A DNA stretch of 64,000 nt from Synechococcus sp. J7-Johnson (GTDB lineage: Bacteria > Cyanobacteriota > Cyanobacteriia > PCC-6307 > Cyanobiaceae), in the NCBI RefSeq assembly GCF_024345795.1, contig NZ_JAGQBU010000007.1, positions 52,788 through 116,787 on the forward strand, written 5' to 3'. Below are positions 17,611 to 26,536 of the stretch, piece after piece (the stretch's first letter is position 1; every line of letters starts with the position of its first letter). The notes beneath the pieces were generated by a model. It was not told the DNA's origin. It ran no database searches and saw only the letters and a program-made list of their open reading frames with translations. Both the position numbers and the translations under genes were made by a program.

Positions 17611-17947
17611 GCACCGCAACCCCTTCCGCCAGCAGAAGGGGTCGGCGGATCAACCTGCCATCGGCCGCAAGGGCCGTGATGGCTTCGGAGGGAGACATCG
17701 CCTTGACATGGGCGGCGCCGAGGGCTCGGTAGCTGGCACCGCTGGTGTTGAACAGCCGGCGAGGATCAGGCAGGCCGGCCCAGATCTGCTCAAGCTGCTC
17801 CCGGGTTGGGGGGGAGAGGGTGATATCCACCAGATCCACCTCAAGGCCCTCCTCTGCTAGCCATTTCAGGGCCCGGCGACAGGTGGAGCACTTCGGGTAG
17901 CTGTACAGCCTTGGGCGTCCTTCGCTGAAGGAACCGTCCAGGCTCAC
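17534..17947 (-). CDS. ArsC/Spx-family thioredoxin-fold protein
   Basis: A 137-residue thioredoxin-fold protein of the arsenate reductase/Spx/MgsR type. The redox motif CSTCRRALKWL (CxxC at about residues 19-22) lies at the end of the first strand, and RRLFNTSGASYRALG matches the conserved RxLFNT-G block, followed by RPLLLAEG. In Spx proteins this fold binds RNA polymerase; in ArsC it reduces arsenate. No arsenic genes are nearby. Its ATG overlaps the ferredoxin stop by 4 bp, so the pair is one transcription unit and perhaps one redox function. Confidence 0.88.
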   Translation of the reverse strand: MSLDGSFSEGRPRLYSYPKCSTCRRALKWLAEEGLEVDLVDITLSPPTREQLEQIWAGLPDPRRLFNTSGASYRALGAAHVKAMSPSEAITALAADGRLIRRPLLLAEGVAVLTGFDPEVWKQVLKPLLPSAGSQLP

Positions 17948-18306
17948 TTCAGGCCGACAAGCGATTTCAGGGCGCCCACCAGGCTGTTGGAGCCCTTGCC
18001 CACGGCGGCTTCCGGACGGGTTCGGATCGTCACGTCGCCGTTGACGCTGGTGCGGCAGCTGAGGCGGAAGTTGGCAGGGCGATCTGACAGGTAGACCTGC
18101 TCGACATCGCTGCGGGGCGAAAGATTCTGGGCGCCCTCAAGCACTTCGACGACGCAGGTGCCGCACTGGCCAAGGCCACCGCAGTTGTTGAGGTTGTTCA
18201 AGCCCTTGTAGGGGTTGATGCCGGCATCAAGTGCCACCTGGCGCAGGTTGGCCCCCTCGATGCAACCAACCTTCTGGTCTTCATTATCGAAGCGAATGGT
18301 GGGCAC
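17944..18306 (-). CDS. 2Fe-2S ferredoxin-like protein
   Basis: A 120-residue plant-type [2Fe-2S] protein. Cluster ligands follow the CX5CX2C...C pattern: NCGGLGQCGTCVVEV gives three and LSCRTSV the fourth, about 35 residues on. The sequence is closer to the divergent cyanobacterial electron carriers than to PetF, and it has a C-terminal extension of about 25 residues. It is coupled to the ArsC/Spx-like gene downstream by a 4-bp overlap. Confidence 0.92.
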   Translation of the reverse strand: MPTIRFDNEDQKVGCIEGANLRQVALDAGINPYKGLNNLNNCGGLGQCGTCVVEVLEGAQNLSPRSDVEQVYLSDRPANFRLSCRTSVNGDVTIRTRPEAAVGKGSNSLVGALKSLVGLK

Positions 18307-18435
18307 TGGTCGCAGCGGCTACTGGCGCGAACCAACTTACCGTCCGGCGGGTCTTGGACGACCAGCCTTGCAATGGATGTTGGCCCGGGCGGTGTGGCGT
18401 CGCTGCCTACGATCCATGGGAGCGCGCACAGGTCC

Positions 18436-19119
18436 ATGGCTGCAGCGAACAGCGGCGAACTCTCCGGGTACGACCTGGTGGTGCAGGGCCTGATCCCTGG
18501 ATACGCCAGCCTCGCCCGGCTCGGTGTGGCCCTGCTGGCGGCTTCCCCCCTGGCCGGCCAGCAAGGAGCTGAGGTGCTGGTGGCCGGTTGCGGCACCGGC
18601 GCAGAGCTGGTGGAGGCCATTGCCCAGCGCCCTGACTGGCGCCTGAGCGCGATCGATCCCTCCCAGGCGATGCTCAGCGCCGCCCAGCAGCGGCTGGGCA
18701 AGGCGGCGGCAGGCCTCAACTGGCGGCAGAGCACCGTGGAAGACCTGGATCTGGAGGCCGGCTTCGATGGGGCGCTCTCGGTGCTGGTGCTGCAGGCCCT
18801 CCCCGATGACGGCAGCAAGCTGGCGTTTCTTTCAGCCCTGGCCCGCTGCCTCCGGCCTGGGGGCCAACTGGTGCTGGTGGATCTGATGCGCCCGGCCCTT
18901 CCACTGCTGGAGGACCAGATGGCTGAGGCATGGCTCGGTTTCCAGCGGGCCTCTCAGCTGGAGGCACCCCTTGAACTGCTCGAACCTCTCACGCACGGAG
19001 CCCATCCTGTGGGCGTGGCACGGCTCACGGCCCTTGTCAACGCCGCTGGCTTCGGAGATCCGGCACGGGTGTTCCAGGCCCTCGATTACGAGGGCTTCCT
19101 GCTGCAGCGCTCCTCCTGA
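18436..19119 (+). CDS. Class I SAM-dependent methyltransferase
   Basis: A 227-residue Rossmann methyltransferase. Motif I is VLVAGCGTGAELVEAIA, the acidic motif II is LSAIDPSQAMLSAAQQRLG, and the post-motif III region is LRPGGQLVLVDLMRP. The substrate cannot be inferred. ATG 18436 gives MAAANSGELSGYDL, a better fit than the upstream in-frame start at 18373. The last 34 bp overlap the convergent pyrophosphatase gene. Confidence 0.87.
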   Translation: MAAANSGELSGYDLVVQGLIPGYASLARLGVALLAASPLAGQQGAEVLVAGCGTGAELVEAIAQRPDWRLSAIDPSQAMLSAAQQRLGKAAAGLNWRQSTVEDLDLEAGFDGALSVLVLQALPDDGSKLAFLSALARCLRPGGQLVLVDLMRPALPLLEDQMAEAWLGFQRASQLEAPLELLEPLTHGAHPVGVARLTALVNAAGFGDPARVFQALDYEGFLLQRSS

Positions 19120-19631
19120 TCGGCGCGAGCGGCCTGGATACAGCGCTCCACGAGGGCAGGCACGGCAGGGGCGTCCTCCCAGCCGATGATCTCGACCGCC
19201 CGCCCCTCCAGATTTTTGTAGGTGCGAAAAAACTCGGCCACGTCTTCGAGCTGGTTGGCAGCGATCTGACGGATGCTGCGCAGGGCAATCTGTCGGCCGT
19301 CGGCCTCGGGCACGCATAACAGCTTCCCGTCACGGGCGCCGCAGTCGATCATGTCGAGATAGCCGATCGGTCGGGCAGTGATCAGGCAGCCGGCGAAGGT
19401 GGGCTCTTCCATGATCACCATCGCGTCGAGGGGAGCGCCGTCCTCGGCAAGGGTGTTGGGAACGAAGCCGTAGTCGAAGGGATAGCGGACAGAGGAATGG
19501 AGTACCCGATCAAGAGCCATCAGGCCCGCCGCACTGTTGTACTCGTATTTGTTTCGGCTACCGGCGGGAATCTCCACCACCAGGTTCACCAATCCCAGGG
19601 ATGGCGAGGGGGACAGGCTGCTGATGTCCAC
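19086..19631 (-). CDS. ppa: Family I inorganic pyrophosphatase, general-base Asp replaced by Ala
   Basis: A 181-residue cyanobacterial-type soluble pyrophosphatase. Most catalytic residues of the E. coli enzyme are present: Glu20, Lys28 and Glu30 in VEIPAGSRNKYEY, Arg42, Tyr50 and Tyr54 in RYPFDYGFVP, Asp residues and Lys in DMIDCGARDGKLL, and Tyr-Lys in FFRTYKNLE. The signature DGDPxD is D64-G65-A66-P67-L68-D69, so the residue matching E. coli Asp67, the proposed general base, is Ala. Activity is therefore doubtful. GTG 19631 (MDISSLSPSP) is the start expected from homologues. A complete paralogue lies at 40898-41485. Confidence 0.93.
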   Translation of the reverse strand: MDISSLSPSPSLGLVNLVVEIPAGSRNKYEYNSAAGLMALDRVLHSSVRYPFDYGFVPNTLAEDGAPLDAMVIMEEPTFAGCLITARPIGYLDMIDCGARDGKLLCVPEADGRQIALRSIRQIAANQLEDVAEFFRTYKNLEGRAVEIIGWEDAPAVPALVERCIQAARADQEERCSRKPS

Positions 19632-19965
19632 GGCTGATGGGAATGGAAAAGCGGGGGTCAGTCCGGAAAGAGCCGCGCTCAAGCAGAACGGCAGCCACTG
19701 GAACGATCAGAGCAAGCAGGGCAATCGTGGCCCCCAGCAGCGGTGATCCAGGGTCCAGGAGTCCGTCTGGGCTGTAGGACTCATCCTTGGAGCCTTCGCT
19801 GGCTGCGCTTGGAGCCTGCCCTGACTCATCAGCGGCAGTGGTCAGGAGGCTGGGGAGAGCGGCCGGCGCAGTAGCTGAGGAAGTGACTGTGGAGGTGACA
19901 GTCGTAGTGCCAGTTGAGGTTGGAGTGGCCGTGGCCGGGCCGGTTCGTGGAGGTTCGGAATCCAT
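19558..19965 (-). CDS. Hypothetical small single-pass membrane protein
   Basis: A 135-residue reading frame from ATG 19965 that I do not recognise. The first half is low-complexity and Thr/Ser/Pro-rich (TPTSTGTTTVTSTVTSSAT). A clear hydrophobic helix follows (LLGATIALLALIVPVAAVLL), then a short basic/Pro tail. It would overlap the 5' end of ppa by 74 bp in another frame on the same strand, which weakens the case. The hydrophobic helix argues that at least part of it is real. Confidence 0.4.
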   Translation of the reverse strand: MDSEPPRTGPATATPTSTGTTTVTSTVTSSATAPAALPSLLTTAADESGQAPSAASEGSKDESYSPDGLLDPGSPLLGATIALLALIVPVAAVLLERGSFRTDPRFSIPISRGHQQPVPLAIPGIGEPGGGDSRR

Positions 19966-20148
19966 GGATAGGGATGAGGGACCAGCTTCAGGGAGCAGCG
20001 TTGGATCGGCACTCAGACCGTTCAGAGCGCATGTCCAGGAAGCAGCAGCGGCCGTTCTGCCGGGACGAGAATCACCCCTTGGAAAGTCCGTTACCGAATT
20101 CAATATGACACCTTCTGCTTCCTTCTGCCCGAGCCGCTGACGAACCGC

Positions 20149-20655
20149 TCAGGCAGCGGGGCGCGACTGCTCCAACTGATCCCTCTTGGTGCTGAGCACC
20201 GCCGGTGCCTGATCCAATCCCTGCAGGCTGAGCCGAATGGCCTGAAGTTCCTGGAGGATTGAGCTCAGCAGCTGCTGTGAAGCCGTGGAGGGTGAATTGA
20301 GCACCTCGACGGTCACCTCCTTGATCCGCAGCACATCACGGGCGAAACGGGCCACCTCGTTGGGGTGAAACAGCAGTGCCTCCTTCTGATCGGTGCGGTA
20401 TTCCGGGTTGAGCTTGCGCGAGTTGAAGGCTGGGTTGAGGTTGCGGGGATCAGTGTTGGTGTAGCGGTAGACCGAAGCCCTTGAACGGTTGAGCGCCTTC
20501 TGCACCTCGTCGATGCCGATCAGACCTTCACCCGATTCGGTGCTGGGATCGGGAAGGCCTGCAGGCCAGGAGGGTGGCACGGTCGGTGGAAGCTCTCCGT
20601 TGGAGCCGGCCGTTGGTGCAACCATAAGACTTATCTTGGACGGCTGGGAATTCAT
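20149..20655 (-). CDS. Putative DNA-binding protein with helix-turn-helix-like segment
   Basis: A 168-residue cyanobacterial conserved hypothetical. The middle contains LIGIDEVQKALNRSRASVYR, which reads as a helix-turn-helix (a HEVQxALxRSRASVYRY-type recognition helix), followed by a basic segment with ALLFHPNEVARFARD. The C-terminus is predicted helical and may be an oligomerisation region. The N-terminal 40 residues are Pro-rich and variable. It is divergent from proS, with a 173-bp gap. Confidence 0.72.
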   Translation of the reverse strand: MNSQPSKISLMVAPTAGSNGELPPTVPPSWPAGLPDPSTESGEGLIGIDEVQKALNRSRASVYRYTNTDPRNLNPAFNSRKLNPEYRTDQKEALLFHPNEVARFARDVLRIKEVTVEVLNSPSTASQQLLSSILQELQAIRLSLQGLDQAPAVLSTKRDQLEQSRPAA

Positions 20656-20828
20656 GCCGACGCTAGCAGAGGAAGCCTGAACAGCCAGATCGCTGCAGCG
20701 ACCCGCCCGGTGGCGTGATTAAACCGGCCCAGGCCCCGGTCGGCAAGACCAGCACCGGTTCCCATCTGCCCTGAAAAACCATGGCCCATGCGGTGATAGG
20801 TTCCCGGGCTGCTCAGCTTGTGTCTTCC

Positions 20829-22658
20829 ATGCGCGTCTCCCGCCTGATGCTGGTGACGCTGCGGGACGACCCGGCGGAAGCCGAGATCCCGTCCCACAAA
20901 CTGCTGCTCCGCGGCGGCTACATGCGCCGGGTGGCCTCGGGTGTGTACGCCTATCTGCCCCTGCTCTGGCGGGTGCTCACCAAGATCTCGGCGATCGTGC
21001 GCCAGGAGATGGACGCCACCGGCGCCCTGGAAACCCTCCTCCCCGCCCTGCAGCCCGCCAGCCTCTGGGAACGCAGCGGCCGCTGGCAGGGCTACACCGC
21101 CGGGGAAGGAATCATGTTTCACCTGGTCGACCGCCAGGAGCGCTCCATGGGGCTCGGTCCGACCCATGAAGAAGTGATCACGGCCCTGGCCGCAGACCTG
21201 CTCCGCTCCTATCGGCAACTGCCGGTAAGCCTGTACCAGATCCAGACCAAATTCAGGGATGAGATCAGGCCCCGCTTCGGCCTGATGCGCGGGCGCGAAT
21301 TCATCATGAAGGATGCCTATTCCTTCCATGCTGACGAGGCCGATCTCAGGCTCACCTATCAGCGCATGGACGAGGCCTACCGTCGCATCTTCAGCCGCTG
21401 TGGCCTGCGCACAGTGGCAGTGGAGGCCGACAGCGGCGCCATCGGAGGCTCTGCTAGTCAGGAGTTCATGGTCACCGCCGATGCCGGAGAGGATCTGATC
21501 CTCAGCAGTGCGGATGGACGTTATGCCGCCAATCAGGAGCGGGCCTGCTCGTTGCCGGAGCCGGCGGTGCCCCTGGTCACCCCCGGCTCCGGCACGGTGG
21601 AGCTCCACACACCAGGGCAGCACAGCATCGAGGCCCTCTGCGCTGCCCAAGGCTTCGAGCCCAGCCAGACGGTGAAGGTGCTGCTCCTGCTGGCCCGCTG
21701 CGCCGAAGCAAAACCACAGCCCGTGCTGGTGAGCCTGCGCGGCGATCAGCAGCTCAACCCCACCAAGCTGGCCAACGCCGTCGGCGCGTCGCTGGGGGAA
21801 GGGGCCGGGGCCCTGTTGGACCTGGAGCCGATCATGCCGGAGCAGATCCGCTCCGAGGGGCTGCCTGACTGGCCTCTGGGCTGCCTGGGTCCCCATCTTG
21901 GCGATGAACTGCTGGCGGGAGCGCGCAGCTGGCAAACCTCGTTTCTGCGCCTGGCGGATGCCACCGCAGCGGAGCTCGAAGCCTTCGTCTGTGGGGCCAA
22001 CCGCCCGGACACTCACCTGGTGGGAGCACGCTGGTCAGCGATGGTGGGCGGGCGGCCGAGAGTGGCCGACCTGCGCTCAGCCCAGCCGGGGGAGCGCTGC
22101 CTGCAGGACCCCAGCCAGCGGCTTGAGGCCAGCCGCGGCATCGAGGTGGGTCACATCTTCCAGCTCGGGCGCAAGTATTCCCAGGCCCTGGAGGCCACCT
22201 TCACCAATGAACAGGGTCTGGATGAACCCTTGTGGATGGGCTGCTACGGCATCGGGGTGTCCCGGCTGGCCCAGGCGGCCGTTGAGCAGCACCACGATCA
22301 CCTGGGCATTCGCTGGCCCGTGGCGATCGCCCCATTCGAGGTGATCGTGGTGGTGGCCAGCGCGCAGGACCCCGTTCAGGTGGCTCTCGGGGAACGGCTT
22401 CACGACGAGCTCGAGCGGGCTGGCCTTGAGGTGCTGCTCGATGACCGCGGCGAGCGGGCTGGGGTGAAGTTCAAGGATGCCGATCTAATCGGAATTCCCT
22501 GGCGGGTGGTGGTGGGGCGCGGTGCAGCCTCTGGCCATGTGGAGCTGGTGGAGCGCGCTGGCGGAGCCAAGCGAGACGTGGCCGCCCAGCAGGTGGTGAC
22601 CCTGCTGCAGGAGCACATCGGCGCCGCACGCCTGGGACTGGCGACGGGGAGCTCGTAA
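20829..22658 (+). CDS. proS: Prolyl-tRNA synthetase (bacterial type with editing insertion)
   Basis: Charges tRNA-Pro with proline. The 609-residue length fits the bacterial type with the INS editing domain. Class II motifs are visible: motif 1 near VYAYLPLLWRVLTKI, motif 2 in QIQTKFRDEIRPRFGLMRGR, and motif 3 in GCYGIGVSRLAQA. TGPTHEE-type residues appear in GLGPTHEEVITALA. The YbaK-like insertion spans about 235-385, and the anticodon-binding domain ends the protein. ATG 20829 (MRVSRLMLVTLRDDP) is the family start; ATG 20781 adds an unsupported leader. Confidence 0.97.
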   Translation: MRVSRLMLVTLRDDPAEAEIPSHKLLLRGGYMRRVASGVYAYLPLLWRVLTKISAIVRQEMDATGALETLLPALQPASLWERSGRWQGYTAGEGIMFHLVDRQERSMGLGPTHEEVITALAADLLRSYRQLPVSLYQIQTKFRDEIRPRFGLMRGREFIMKDAYSFHADEADLRLTYQRMDEAYRRIFSRCGLRTVAVEADSGAIGGSASQEFMVTADAGEDLILSSADGRYAANQERACSLPEPAVPLVTPGSGTVELHTPGQHSIEALCAAQGFEPSQTVKVLLLLARCAEAKPQPVLVSLRGDQQLNPTKLANAVGASLGEGAGALLDLEPIMPEQIRSEGLPDWPLGCLGPHLGDELLAGARSWQTSFLRLADATAAELEAFVCGANRPDTHLVGARWSAMVGGRPRVADLRSAQPGERCLQDPSQRLEASRGIEVGHIFQLGRKYSQALEATFTNEQGLDEPLWMGCYGIGVSRLAQAAVEQHHDHLGIRWPVAIAPFEVIVVVASAQDPVQVALGERLHDELERAGLEVLLDDRGERAGVKFKDADLIGIPWRVVVGRGAASGHVELVERAGGAKRDVAAQQVVTLLQEHIGAARLGLATGSS

Positions 22659-22761
22659 GATCGGCCATCGACACGCAGAGACGCTGATGACTGTTGTCTG
22701 GAGGTTCTTCTTCCGTTCGACTGGGCCAGCCCTCAGCGCAGCTCTCCAGGCCTGCTCGGCC

Positions 22762-23181
22762 ATGCTGTTCTCCCCGAGCTGGTGGAGCCGCACGCTGACC
22801 CCTCTGCTGGCCATCGCGCTCGGACTGAGTCTCACGCTAACCAGCTGCGGCAGTGCCAGCAACAGCCTCAGCGGTTCCTACGTCGAGGACACCATGACGG
22901 TGGCTGAATCATTGCTGGGAACGATTGCCCTCAGCCAGGATGATCCGGCCCGCCCCGAGGCTGAAAGCCAGGCCCGCGTCCTGATCAACGACTACATGGC
23001 CCTCTACAGGCCGAAAGGGCGGGTGAACGGACTGCCCTCCTTCACCACCATGCAGACCGCCATTAACTCCTTGGCCGGGCACTACACCAGTTACGCCAAC
23101 CGCCCCCTGCCTGACGCGCTCAAGACCCGCCTGGAAAAAGAATTGAAAAAAGCCGAAACCACCGTTGTCCGGGGCACCTGA
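22762..23181 (+). CDS. psb27: Photosystem II assembly lipoprotein Psb27
   Basis: Lumenal assembly factor that binds CP43 in photosystem II intermediates lacking the manganese cluster. The 139-residue precursor has a signal peptide with lipobox (LSLTLTSCGSAS; Cys is the lipidated residue). The mature four-helix domain contains SYVEDTMTVAESLLGTI, RVLINDYMALYRPKGRV and LAGHYTSYANRPLP, all Psb27 hallmarks. ATG 22762 places the signal peptide correctly. Confidence 0.95.
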   Translation: MLFSPSWWSRTLTPLLAIALGLSLTLTSCGSASNSLSGSYVEDTMTVAESLLGTIALSQDDPARPEAESQARVLINDYMALYRPKGRVNGLPSFTTMQTAINSLAGHYTSYANRPLPDALKTRLEKELKKAETTVVRGT

Positions 23182-23295
23182 TTTCCCTCAGGTCCAACGG
23201 GCCGGAACTCTCCAGCGCCCAGCCAGCTTGCTTTCAGGCCCCAGGGCTTTGACGAAAGGGCTGGTCATCTGAGACTCTTGACCCTTGTGCTTAGA

Positions 23296-23312
23296 AGCGG
23301 CTACGGGCCGCT
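23296..23312 (+). repeat. Inverted repeat abutting the purA start codon
   Basis: A 6-bp perfect hairpin (AGCGGC, loop TACGG, GCCGCT) ends one base before GTG 23313. No Shine-Dalgarno sequence is apparent in front of purA. The hairpin could restrict initiation or be the remnant of a terminator for psb27; there is no T-run after it. Confidence 0.4.
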
Positions 23313-24632
23313 GTGTCCTTGGCCAATGTTGTCGTCATCGGTGCACAGTGGGGCGACGAGGGGAAAGGCAAGATCACCGATCTGCTGAGCCGATCCGCCG
23401 ATGTGGTGGTTCGTTATCAGGGAGGTGTCAATGCCGGCCACACGATCGTGGTCGACGACAAGGTGCTGAAACTTCACCTCATTCCCTCCGGAATTCTCTA
23501 CCCCGACACCATCTGCCTGATCGGTTCGGGCACGGTGGTCGACCCACGCATCATGCTCGAAGAACTCGACATGCTCGGGGACTACGGCATCGACATCTCC
23601 GGACTGAAGCTGGCCTCCACGGCTCACGTCACGATGCCGTACCACCGCCTGCTCGATCTGGCGATGGAAAAGCGCCGCGGTGATCGGCGCATCGGCACCA
23701 CTGGCCGGGGCATCGGTCCCACCTACGCCGACAAGTCAGATCGCAACGGCATCCGGGTGATCGACCTGTTGGATCCCGAGCGCCTGCGCGAGCGCCTGAT
23801 GGGGCCACTGGCCGAAAAGAATCTGATCCTGGAGCGGATTTACGGCATTGAGCCGCTTGATCCCGAGGCGGTGCTAACGGAATACCTCGCCTACGGCGAG
23901 CGTCTTGCCCCGCATGTGGTCGATTGCACCCGCACGATCCACCAGGCGGCCCGGGCCCGGCAGAACATCCTCTTCGAGGGCGCCCAGGGAACCCTGCTTG
24001 ATCTCGACCACGGCACCTACCCCTACGTCACCTCGTCGAATCCCGTCTCCGGCGGCGCCTGCATCGGCGCCGGCGTGGGCCCCACCCTTATCGACCGGGT
24101 CATCGGGGTCGCCAAGGCCTACACCACCCGGGTGGGAGAGGGTCCCTTCCCCACGGAACTTCAGGGCAGCATCAACGACCACCTCTGCGACCGGGGCGGG
24201 GAGTACGGCACCACCACGGGGCGCCGTCGCCGCTGCGGCTGGTTCGATGGGGTGATCGGTCGGTACGCCGTGGAGGTGAACGGACTGGATTGCCTGGCCA
24301 TCACCAAACTCGATGTGCTCGATGAACTGGATGAGATCCAGGTCGGCGTGGCCTATGAGCTCGATGGCGAACGCATCGATCACTTCCCCAGCAGCGCCGA
24401 GACCTTTGCCCGCTGCCGTCCGATCTTTCAGACCATGCCTGGCTGGCAGTGCTCCACCGCCGAGTGCCGCGCCCTCGAGGATCTGCCCGCCGCCGCCATG
24501 GCCTACCTCCGGTTTCTGGCAGAGCTGATGGAGGTGCCGATCGCGATCGTTTCGCTCGGCGCCCAGCGTGATCAGACCATCGTCGTGGAGGATCCGATCC
24601 ACGGTCCCAAGCGCGCCCTGCTGAACGTATGA
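23313..24632 (+). CDS. purA: Adenylosuccinate synthetase
   Basis: GTP-dependent first step from IMP to AMP. The 439-residue protein begins with the P-loop [18 protein letters not shown] and has [52 protein letters not shown] and [15 protein letters not shown], all diagnostic. TTG 23319 ([10 protein letters not shown]) is an alternative start, equal to that of many homologues. The stop overlaps the PfkB kinase ATG by 4 bp. Confidence 0.97.
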   Translation: MSLANVVVIGAQWGDEGKGKITDLLSRSADVVVRYQGGVNAGHTIVVDDKVLKLHLIPSGILYPDTICLIGSGTVVDPRIMLEELDMLGDYGIDISGLKLASTAHVTMPYHRLLDLAMEKRRGDRRIGTTGRGIGPTYADKSDRNGIRVIDLLDPERLRERLMGPLAEKNLILERIYGIEPLDPEAVLTEYLAYGERLAPHVVDCTRTIHQAARARQNILFEGAQGTLLDLDHGTYPYVTSSNPVSGGACIGAGVGPTLIDRVIGVAKAYTTRVGEGPFPTELQGSINDHLCDRGGEYGTTTGRRRRCGWFDGVIGRYAVEVNGLDCLAITKLDVLDELDEIQVGVAYELDGERIDHFPSSAETFARCRPIFQTMPGWQCSTAECRALEDLPAAAMAYLRFLAELMEVPIAIVSLGAQRDQTIVVEDPIHGPKRALLNV

Positions 24633-25633
24633 CGATCCACGCAGGTGGCCGATCCCTCGATGTGGTGGGAATCGGCAACGCGATCGTCGATGTGCTGGTC
24701 AGCTCCGACGACGCCTTCCTCGAGGAGCATGGACTGAACAAGGGCGGCATGGCCCTGGTGGATGCCGAGCAGGCCCGGAAGCTCTACGAAGCGGCCGGTC
24801 CTGGACTGGAAACCTCCGGAGGCTCGGCCGCCAACACCCTGGCGGGCCTGGCCCAGCTCGGCGCCCGGGCCGGGTTCATCGGCAGGGTGCGTGACGACCA
24901 GCTGGGGGCGATCTTCAGCCACGACATCCGCTCGGTGGGGGCTCGCTTCGAGACCCCAGCCGCCAGCACGGGTGCAGCCACCGCCCGTTGCCTGATCCTG
25001 GTCACCCCCGATGCCCAGCGCACGATGTGCACCTATCTGGGCGCCTCGGTGGACCTTGAACCAGCCGACCTGGATCTGGATCTGGTGCGCCAGGCGGGGA
25101 TGCTCTACCTGGAGGGATACCTCTGGGATGGGGAGGCCGCCAAGCGGGCCTTCCTCGCCGCCGCGGAGGTGATGCGTGCCGCCGGTGGCCAGGTGGCCCT
25201 CTCGCTCTCCGATGCCTTCTGCGTCGAGCGCCACCGGCAAAGCTTCCAGGAGCTGGTGGATGGCCATGTGGACGTGCTCTTCGCCAACGAAGCCGAGATC
25301 ACCGCGCTGTACCAGTGCGATGGTTTCGAGGCGGCGATGGAACAGGTGCGCGGTCGCTGCTCCATCGCCGTGCTCACACGCGGTGCCCTTGGGTCGGTGG
25401 TGCTCGGGAACGGGCAGGTCCATCGGATCGATCCCTGGGTGCTCGGCCCCCTGGTCGACACCACCGGAGCGGGTGATCTCTATGCCTCCGGTTTCCTCTA
25501 CGGACTCACCCGCGGGGAGACGCTGGAGCGCTGCGGCCAACTGGGATCTCTCTGTGCCGGCCAGGTGATCACCCAGCTGGGGCCCCGCCCACGGGCTTCA
25601 CTGCCGCAGTTGGTGGCCGAGCACCTGGGCTGA
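24629..25633 (+). CDS. PfkB-family sugar/nucleoside kinase
   Basis: A 334-residue ribokinase-fold kinase. The N-terminal PfkB signature region is [20 protein letters not shown], and the C-terminal signature with the catalytic Asp is [20 protein letters not shown]. Overall similarity is to the adenosine kinase-like subgroup ([12 protein letters not shown] start). Coupling to purA by a 4-bp overlap suits a purine-related substrate such as adenosine, but that is inference from context. The last 36 bp overlap convergent cobK. Confidence 0.9.
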   Translation: MTIHAGGRSLDVVGIGNAIVDVLVSSDDAFLEEHGLNKGGMALVDAEQARKLYEAAGPGLETSGGSAANTLAGLAQLGARAGFIGRVRDDQLGAIFSHDIRSVGARFETPAASTGAATARCLILVTPDAQRTMCTYLGASVDLEPADLDLDLVRQAGMLYLEGYLWDGEAAKRAFLAAAEVMRAAGGQVALSLSDAFCVERHRQSFQELVDGHVDVLFANEAEITALYQCDGFEAAMEQVRGRCSIAVLTRGALGSVVLGNGQVHRIDPWVLGPLVDTTGAGDLYASGFLYGLTRGETLERCGQLGSLCAGQVITQLGPRPRASLPQLVAEHLG

Positions 25634-26488
25634 TTCCGCCCCCCAGTGGGCTTCAGGCCGTCCCACCTGTGCCAGCAACTCCTCCAGAGGCCACAGACCC
25701 GACTCAGGCAGCGGTTCCGCCGGTCGCCTGAGCAGCAGCAGTGTCAGCCCCAGCTCGGCGCAGAGCTGCTGCCAGAGCTGTTCGGTCGGGCCGCCCGACT
25801 GGCGGCATAGCACCGCCGAGATGCTCCAGTGCTCCAGCAGAGCTCGCTCGATCGAACCGGCCGTTGACGCCGGTGGCTCCGTGCCGGGACGGTGGCAGGC
25901 AAGGGCACCATCACCAAGCCCCGCCGCCAGGGCCTGCCGCAGGCTTGTCGGGTTGGGCAGGATGCGGGCGAAGCAGGCAGAGGTTCTGGCCAGCGCCACG
26001 GCTCTCGCCAGATGGCGGGCGCCGATGGCCAGCAGCAGGCGCTCCCCTGCCAGGTCGATTCCGGCCAGATCCTCCAGCTGATCGAGCAGGATCAGCCTGG
26101 TCCCAGGCCGCTGGGGGACCGGTGGGCGCCAGAGGCGAAGCAGGGGTTGACCGCCGCGGGTGCAGACCGCCGCCAGATCGGCGCTGATGAGGGCAGCGAA
26201 GGGGTGGCTTGCATCGATCACCCAACGGAAAGGGGCAAGGGGAGCATCAAGCAGTTCGGCTTCGATCGCCCCGGGGCCGGCCAGTGCTCCCAGGCGACTC
26301 TGCAGCCGGGAGTGGGAGGGATAGGCCCGCAGAGCGTCCTCGCTCACCAGAGATATCTGCACACTCCAACCGGCGGCCAGCAGCCGGCTGACGATCAGGG
26401 GCCCTTCTCCGGTGCCGCCCAGCAGCCAGATCGATGGCCGCCGTCCTGGTGCTGCAGCGGCGTCCGCCGCCTCAGATCCGGCGATCAA
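25598..26488 (-). CDS. cobK: Precorrin-6A reductase
   Basis: Reduces precorrin-6A (or cobalt-precorrin-6A) in corrin ring synthesis. The 296-residue protein starts with IWLLGGTGEGPLIVSRLLAAG, the CobK/CbiJ nucleotide-binding motif, then VIDASHPFAALISADLAAVC and LLLAIGARHLARA; VLCRQSGGPTEQLWQQL lies near the end. Start TTG 26488 is tentative (GGAG 8 bp upstream). The ORF continues upstream without family character. It diverges from ssb across about 50 bp. Confidence 0.88.
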   Translation of the reverse strand: MIAGSEAADAAAAPGRRPSIWLLGGTGEGPLIVSRLLAAGWSVQISLVSEDALRAYPSHSRLQSRLGALAGPGAIEAELLDAPLAPFRWVIDASHPFAALISADLAAVCTRGGQPLLRLWRPPVPQRPGTRLILLDQLEDLAGIDLAGERLLLAIGARHLARAVALARTSACFARILPNPTSLRQALAAGLGDGALACHRPGTEPPASTAGSIERALLEHWSISAVLCRQSGGPTEQLWQQLCAELGLTLLLLRRPAEPLPESGLWPLEELLAQVGRPEAHWGAESAQVLGHQLRQ

Positions 26489-26536
26489 GGGTTGGCTCCG
26501 TGCATCAAGATGGGGCCCACTGTCGTGGAGGGGGTC

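Noticed and set aside
20652..22016. 454-residue minus-strand ORF opposite proS
   Set aside because: Antisense shadow with low-complexity His/Gly/Gln composition.
25600..26536. Cobalamin riboswitch near cobK or cobO
   Set aside because: The gaps are about 50 bp and no B12-box-like sequence was seen.
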